From contig OX419335.1 of NCBI GenBank assembly GCA_948470475.1, positions 42,805,525-42,869,524 on the forward strand: a DNA stretch of 64,000 nt, in the 5' to 3' direction. Shown here in pieces: positions 58,478 to 64,000 of this stretch. This stretch comes from Galaxea fascicularis. Lineage: Eukaryota > Cnidaria > Anthozoa > Scleractinia > Euphylliidae. Under the pieces are notes generated by a model, which worked only from the letters and a program-made list of their open reading frames with translations, was not told the origin of the DNA and ran no database searches. The position numbers and the translations under genes were made by a program. Each line of letters opens with the position of its first letter. Within the stretch, counting starts at the first letter, position 1.

Positions 58478-61400
58478 CACACAAAAAAAGAACTTGGCCA
58501 ATATCCAGCCATCTTGACTGAACAAGCTTGGTCAATAACCCATACATATTGTATTGTATCTATGTCAGGGCTCAAAATAATTTGTGGATGGTGGCTGGTC
58601 ATGTTGACCGGCCAAAGAAATTTTAGCTCGGTCACGTCTTGTTTCTGACTGGTCAAAATATTGAAAAAAAATATCATTTATTCGTTCATTTAAAAGTGGC
58701 TTAATGTACACAATGGCTTAAACCATCATCCTTTTAAACTCTTTTTTAATGTTGAGTTGACAAGAGATTTAAAACTGGGCTGTACTGAAAGTGAACTATG
58801 GCAATGCTCAAACTGACAGTCTTTATAAACTCTTACGGGGCTGCAAGTGACTTTAAATTTTCCTGTACTACAGCTTCACTATGTAGAAAAACAAAAACAA
58901 AACGCTTATCTGCTTTAATGTTTAAGTCTAACAATTACGTCCATGTACATTGAGCCTCTTCATGGATGTCCATGCATCCGATCGTAATATCGTATGACTA
59001 GCTATGTGTTTCTTAATTCGACCTTGTTCTTCTGCTGTTTGTGGACTGTATCGCATTGTATCTTTCTCAAAGATAGACGCAGACGTTTATTGATTAATGA
59101 TGAATGAAAGTGTTGTCCTTTTTTTAGGCCAGGAGATGTTTATTTTAATGGCTTGAAATGTCGCAATCATGAAACTGTGTAATATTAAATTAAATTAATC
59201 ATTTGACAATCTGTCCTTCACAAACCTGTGGCCACAAGCTAGTTGTGAAATTTTCTATTTGTGAACATAATTACCGGTATATGTTTACAAAGAGACAAAA
59301 TCTAATATTACAGTTCACAGGATTTCACTGTTTATTGAAGACAGTATGCCCATGTGACCGGTCAACATGACCGGCAATTGAAGTTTTTGGCCAGTCAAGT
59401 CACCATTCTAGCTGGACATTGTCTGTTGACCGTGGCTGTTACTTTGAGCCCTGCCTGTACACTTGGGGAATGGTGTTAAATGCTAATAGGCCATCTATGA
59501 GTTGCTTTGAGTATCTTTAATTAGAGCATGGCTATGTGCATCCTCTTTCTTATGAAAATGAGTTCATTGTTATGTAGGGAACTAAAACTAATATCCACAA
59601 AAAAAAACTCTGGACAAGGACTTGCTTTTAGGGAGAGACTAAACTGAATTCAGACAAGGCACATTCATATATAATTAATTTTAAAAGACTACATGTTTTC
59701 AGGCAGACTGTTATAGTAGAACTGTGACAGTTTATACTACAACATACAGTGTACACATGAGTTTGACTTACATAAAACAAAGCCAGCAAATTGGTCTTGA
59801 TTTCTTGGGAATGCTGAAGGGAGAGGTATGTTAGGACTTGTACCATAGTAGGGGTCATAAAAGAAACATCTCCACCTTCGTCCGCTGGAGAATGGCTTGC
59901 AGTATACTCCTTCAGTGCTGTGGACAGTAACTTAGGAATGAAAACCTGATGGAAATGAGACCTGCAAATTGAACAGAATCAAAGAAGAACCACTGCTGAC
60001 ATTTCAGAAATTTAAAAGGTCAACAGTTCATCCAGGCTTAACCCTGATGGAATCAATAACAAAATTAGGAAATTGAAGTGAAAAGGGGTCTTTGGGCAGA
60101 TTGTTTAAGAATTAATAAATTATTGGGTCCAATGGCCTTTGAACCATTTTGTTTTCTATTAATGTTTTTTTTTTCTAATTGCTTATTCCCCTTAAGGAGG
60201 CTCACAGTAGATTTATTGCCTATGGGGTGTACCTGTTTAAATCAAAATTTCTTATAGAAGACAGACTTCGATTTCCATGACACTACAACATTTTTTGGAA
60301 GTATGACCAAAGTTTATTTTATCATTGGTTTTCAAGCAACAGCTGTTACCATGGCAATGGTAACACAGGGCCACTCATTTTGAAAAAAGCTTAATAATTA
60401 TCTTGAAATCCAGAAAACTTTGTGATATAAACATTGTACGATTGCAGTGACCTTGGACTCTCAATGTAAAAGCCATGCTTTGTGACTATTTCAAATATAC
60501 ATTGTAGATACCCAATATGTGCCACAACCCAGTCAAGATGAGGGGAAGTGTTCATAGCTATCTGGAGCAGACACTGCACACAGACATCAGCTTGTCCTCT
60601 TCCAACTCTATGAGAAAACAAAATCTGACTGTAATTTAAAGTTTGATAATGATGATAGCCTAACTGTTACATTCAAAAATCTTACTAACGTTCTATTTAA
60701 AAATTGTTTTTGATGTGACTAAATGTAATATACGGTGAGGTTAAACTCAAGATAATGCTGGTCAGCCACCACCCCCTTCGACTGCTTGGGGTGGAGAGGG
60801 CGGGGGGCATCAAGCCATTTGCAGGAGCTTGGCATGGGTTGCATTTGCATTTGCTTGGATGCTGGCCTGTGTCAAAGGTCAATCGCTTGCTTGATTTCCA
60901 CTTTTTTTCTTCTGCTTGGTAAGTACTTTCACCGACTTTTTCAGTACTTTTGGTGGTGCCCGCTTTCTGGGTTGCCATGGATGCCTCCTCCCCCTAACTG
61001 ATTTCTAACCTGCTCCACCAACCTTTAAGGCAACTCACAAGCTCATCTATAGTTGATGAGTTTAAATGAAAGTATTGACTCAACTTCACTTGGTATTTCA
61101 AAACCTTTTGTTAGCCTTTTATAAAGAATCTACACAAGAGGGCAATACTAAAGAATGTCAGGCGTGCATATAATTGGGATACAAAAACATTCATGACGTT
61201 CTCCTCCAACAACAACAACAACTATTATTTGTACCCTACATTAATTTACATTATATGAAAAAAAAGTATTACATGAAAAATGGAGAGAGTACAAGCTCCC
61301 CAGAATAACCATTGAGGGCTTTTGACTGATCACAAACCAATTTTCAATGACCACCCAAGACAATATTTGTTGGGCAATAAAGGTGGTAATAAAGCCATGG

Positions 61401-63119
61401 AAATAAATGCCTTTGTAGAAATTATTTTTTCTTTCACAAACCTAGAGGCTGTGGGAACCCTGAAAATGGTCACTGTCAGTTAATTTATTTGTAGCCTAAT
61501 AATTTTCAGGGTCACAAGTTTATTAGCCTGTAGCTATTACATGCTACCCTGGATAAATAAAGTCTTTACTTACTTACTTACTTACTATAGTTCATATTGT
61601 TCAAAAGACTACAAACATGAAAAATAGGAAGTATTGCACAGAAAATGTTTACTTACAATTTTGCACTGCAGTGTACTGCGATATCCATTAACCTCTGAAC
61701 AGCAGGAAATAACATCCATTTATGAAGACCCTCACTGAGTGACATGGTGATACTTACACCTGGTAGGGTAAAAGTAATATCCATACTCTATACTTACTGT
61801 ACATGTATGAATGATGCAAGTGCAATGAATGCTGTAAGGATCTGGAGATACCACATGAATTTTTATGAGTTGGGATTGATTGTTCACACATGCAGCTGAC
61901 AAATTCTAAATGATATGTCTCATGAGAGAATTGTACACCAGGGTCTTAACATTAAATACATTTAATTAATTTCATTTTTTTGTTGTGCAAATAATTATTT
62001 TTCTAGTCGTGACATGTGTCAACATTCGATATTTTGTAACAGTCTGTCTGTACCTCTTCTTCCAGTATTTCTTGTGACGACTTGTCCAAGAAGGTTTAAG
62101 GACCACTGAAAAGTAACAACACACATACATATGTACATGTACCTGTATGATTATCATAATAAAATAATTTGATGAAAAAGTAATAAAACCAACAATGGGT
62201 TGACGACAATATGCAACATACATGTAATGTACAGATAAGAGATAATACTTTAACAACATTTTGACATCATCAGGATATGATGGACAATTTCAAAAGTGAC
62301 ATTTTCTTTGTAATCCTTTCAAAACCAATTTGCAAAAATGCAACCCTTCTTAAAACTAATTAATACAGACATTATTTTTAATTAACAATAGTATTGAGAA
62401 GGGGAGGGGTGAATTCAGTATGTTGCTGGACAAGTACCTGTACAGTCAGCAGAAAATTTCATGGAATCTTACCTGACAAATAAGAGGAGCCCAGGCAGAG
62501 GGATTATTATCAACAAATTGGCGAACAACTTCACTGACATTCTGAAGTGCTGACATGAGCTCTGCGTCCAAGTCATCAGGATGGCCAGCGACACCTTCAA
62601 AAAAATTATACATCTTATAGAAAACGGACATCAAGAAAGTTTTTGAAAGATGAAAACAGGTAAATGACATTATTAAGCTTGTTTTCTCCCGGTACTCTGG
62701 TTTTCCTACCTCCTCCAAAGCCAAAACTTACAAACTCTAAATTGGTTGCAATAGCACTGCTTAACCCTTTCCTCATTAAGAGTGACATTATAGATTTACT
62801 CTGTCTAACGCCAGATGATTTTACTCATCAAAGGGAGACTCCTTCGGGGTTAAAGCTCTTCAGTGACATAGTACATAATTTAGAGTATACCTACATTTGC
62901 AAAATAAACCTTACCAGACAATGCTTGTCTTTCTAACTCCACAACATATTTCTGAACAGCTTCATGAAACACATCACAAAGTTGCTCCAAGACAGCATGT
63001 CTTGCACATGGGAGGGAATGCAGTAACACAATGGCACACTGTGTCTTCTCTACATTTGACAACACTTGACCTGACTCATCTGTGCCATTCAAAAATGACT
63101 GCAGTTGTATCTTTAAATT
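45788..63119 (-). CDS. INTS5: Integrator complex subunit 5 (5'-partial, 23 coding exons)
   Basis: INTS5 is a helical-repeat scaffold of the nuclear Integrator complex, which cleaves snRNA 3' ends and attenuates RNA polymerase II transcription. Exons, 5' to 3': 62915-63119, 62473-62594, 62054-62105, 61657-61759, 60512-60607, 59772-59961, 57972-58104, 57425-57488, 56963-57063, 56526-56643, 56022-56180, 55582-55660, 54409-54528, 53527-53719, 53073-53182, 52762-52795, 52114-52289, 50163-50380, 49163-49233, 47750-47898, 47097-47201, 46530-46590, 45788-45891. All junctions are GT-AG and in phase; the sum is 2763 nt (920 residues plus stop; human about 1019). Diagnostic segments: HSLPCARHAVLEQL, SPHLDWVVAHIG, MEIVCPDVIPI, DLRIRKTFDENP, KLGHHYSR at the end. 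The first exon (about 30-35 residues) was not found. Confidence 0.92.
47525..47665. repeat. CCAGGACTT-word repeat
   Basis: Three copies of CCAGGACTT with TTCCAG words; possibly related to 1750-2316 read on the other strand. It lies in an INTS5 intron. Confidence 0.35.
48010..48140. repeat. dispersed GC-rich element, copy 2
   Basis: Shares ACATGTAA, GCGGGAA, GTGGCGCG and TTTTGCT with 17850-18010. It lies in an INTS5 intron. The remaining intron to 49162 shows no feature except a decayed GAAGAGTGATCATCGCAGT at 48776, like the foldback ends at 51387. Confidence 0.45.
49630..50044. mobile_element. 415-bp element with repeated CCGCACACTAGCCG
   Basis: The left end CCGCATACTAGCCGA (49630) and the inverted right end (to 50044) match. 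Further direct copies of the word are at 49705, 49882 and 49983. The word GTCG with TTTTTTG recurs next to them. It sits between the INTS5 exons 50163-50380 and 49163-49233. The 120-codon minus frame inside is a by-product. Confidence 0.75.
50381..51116. other. INTS5 intron with (AC)n
   Basis: An AC dinucleotide run lies at 50721-50749. Nothing else is recognised. Confidence 0.6.
51117..51302. mobile_element. foldback element with about 70-bp arms
   Basis: 51117-51191 and 51232-51302 are inverted copies with few mismatches (AAAATAGCCTGACTAACCTCG-type inner end). INTS5 intron. Confidence 0.8.
51387..51527. mobile_element. 141-bp foldback with 46-bp arms
   Basis: Arms 51387-51432 and 51482-51527 match with four mismatches, starting TCAAATGAAGA. 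A nested GGGACTTC/GAAGTCCC hairpin lies inside. Confidence 0.85.
51677..51776. repeat. two adjacent short hairpins
   Basis: 51677-51693 with 51696-51712 (17-bp perfect arms, CCATCCCATTCCCGCTT) and 51735-51754 with 51757-51776 (20-bp arms, one mismatch). Confidence 0.9.
51777..52113. other. INTS5 intron, no exon accepted
   Basis: An open minus frame (52009-51761) was tested as an exon and rejected; see the rejected list. Confidence 0.5.
54529..55581. other. INTS5 intron, nothing recognised
   Basis: No clear repeat or exon; short frames only. Confidence 0.45.
58429..58493. repeat. 65-nt hairpin
   Basis: GTTCTTTTTTTG...GTTTATGGACC pairs with GGTCCATAAAC...AAAAAAAGAAC around CGACTTCGTCTC. INTS5 intron 58105-59771. 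Confidence 0.85.
58566..59453. mobile_element. about 890-bp DNA-element remnant with CAGGGCTCAAA ends
   Basis: The left end CAGGGCTCAAAATAA and the inverted right end CAGGGCTCAAAGTAA match. Inner GACCGG(C/T) words with ATGACC are also inverted (58595-58615 and 59355-59375). No transposase frame is seen. INTS5 intron. Confidence 0.7.
60608..61656. other. INTS5 intron with a basic open frame and a LINE 3' tail
   Basis: The minus frame 60978-60697 (93 codons, Lys/Ser-rich start MATQKAGTTKSTEK) has no known domain and may be repeat-derived. At 61540-61587 a CCCTGGATAAATAAAGT word followed by TTAC repeats looks like the 3' tail of a CR1/L2-type LINE on the plus strand. Confidence 0.5.
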
Positions 63120-64000
63120 CTAGGTTACAAAATAAGAGAAAAAAACTAAGACTTAACACCTTCAAAACTAAGACCTCAAAACCTAAGACCTTGAAAACCA
63201 AGACCATCTCTCAAGAACTAAGACCTAAGACTACCAAAAGTATGACCTAGAAAGCTAAGATCCTGGCAAGGGCACAAAATGGTGCTTTGTGCAAAAATAA
63301 TATTGTGATTATGTACCAAAAAACCAAACTGGGGCTTATTGCATTTAACTGTGCAAATGTCATCATACACATGTTCTGCACTCAATATTTCTGTTTGATA
63401 TCTAGCCTTTTCACTTTATTAGGGAAGTGGTCAAAACTACTACACTCGAAAACAGGACCCACCAAACCACAAAATAGATGGTGGTTGTCTGCCTGCACCC
63501 CCTTGCTTAATGTCAAAAGATGGTGTCTTTATTGCACAGCCACCCCCCTATCTACACTGTAGCAGTAAAAAATTATAGTGAGATTCAAACCTCACTTTTC
63601 TTGTTTGTCAAGTAATGCTGACTTTTGCTAGCTGAATATTCCTGTGTCAACTCAAATTTAAAAGCCAACAAAATTTTGTTGCATATTTTTATTCTCTGGA
63701 TCGGTCCGCAAGAAAGAGTGCCAACTGATGGCTCACGATTTGAGTGTATTAAGACTAATTAAGCGCTGATCGATCTCTAGAGTTTAGGCCTAAGCACCGC
63801 AACAACAGAGAAGAAATCCGAGCGATTAAACCTAAGCACTGCGTCAACAACTGGTTAGCTTTCAGCGTTAAGGTTAGGGCAACTCCTATTTTTTATGACA
63901 AGTTATCCCAGTGATAAATCCTAAGTTGTGCGTCGAGAAACGGTTAGCTTTTAGGGTTTAGAGTGAGGGGAACCTCCATTATTTAAGTTACGATAAAACC
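63120..64000. other. region upstream of the first INTS5 exon seen
   Basis: 63130-63260 has a degenerate tandem of AACTAAGACCT-like words. From 63781 to the window end there are two to three decayed units with CCTAAGCACTGCGTC...GGTTAGCTTT. The INTS5 start exon and promoter were not found; they may lie here or beyond. Confidence 0.5.

Larger units (their letters stand above)
57972..63119 (-). other. INTS5: INTS5 N-terminal exon group
   Basis: Seven exons cover the best conserved N-terminal half. 62915-63119 starts in phase 0 with NLKIQLQSFL. 62473-62594 gives FVDNNPSAWAPLICQ. 62054-62105 (52 nt) gives WSLNLLGQVV. 61657-61759 gives QRLMDIAVHC. 60512-60607 gives SPHLDWVVAHIG, the clearest match to human INTS5. 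59772-59961 and 57972-58104 continue, the latter with LPFLLHIASLSPNLL. Introns hold the 58566-59453 element and a hairpin. Confidence 0.9.

Noticed and set aside
58180..58677. 165-codon minus frame as a gene
   Set aside because: It crosses an INTS5 intron, the 58429-58493 hairpin and the edge of a DNA element, and shows no domain.

Overview
The window looks like nuclear DNA of an animal, most likely an anthozoan cnidarian such as a stony coral. The reasons are two intron-rich metazoan genes with GT-AG introns, AT-rich introns crowded with small inverted-repeat elements, CR1/L2-like LINE remnants and tRNA-derived SINEs of types I associate with corals. The species cannot be fixed from the sequence alone.

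Left third (about 0.4-22.2 kb, + strand): 24 coding exons of an STKLD1-like gene (protein kinase domain followed by armadillo-type repeats). All 24 exons were joined by hand with matching splice phases into 584 codons including the stop. The N-lobe exons lie upstream of the window or were not recognised. Its introns hold a Ty3/Gypsy remnant, three LINE remnants and several foldback elements. Intron 6 of the exons seen here carries textbook U12-type splice signals. The armadillo half is built from modules of 129-132 nt that all begin in the same phase.

Middle (about 22-45.7 kb): a gene-poor, repeat-rich stretch. It contains one convergent pair of long single-coding-exon paralogs (34342-36441 + and 40366-42441 -). 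They encode secreted proteins of about 690-700 residues that I do not recognise, with a C-terminal HSH...GHQH histidine cluster. The copies share near-identical DNA in two internal tracts but diverge towards both ends, which points to gene conversion. A 157-residue ORF at 26215-26688 may be a small gene or an element remnant. The rest is SINEs, MITEs, palindromes and tandem repeats.

Right third (45.8-63.1 kb, - strand): 23 coding exons of INTS5 (Integrator complex subunit 5), joined with consistent phases into 921 codons including the stop. Only the short N-terminal exon is missing. It includes a 34-nt microexon. Introns contain foldback elements and DNA-transposon remnants.

The best candidate for something undescribed is the inverted pair of secreted histidine-motif paralogs. 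No operon-like or CRISPR-like system is present, as expected for a eukaryote. All exon models are manual: no alignment or transcript data were available.
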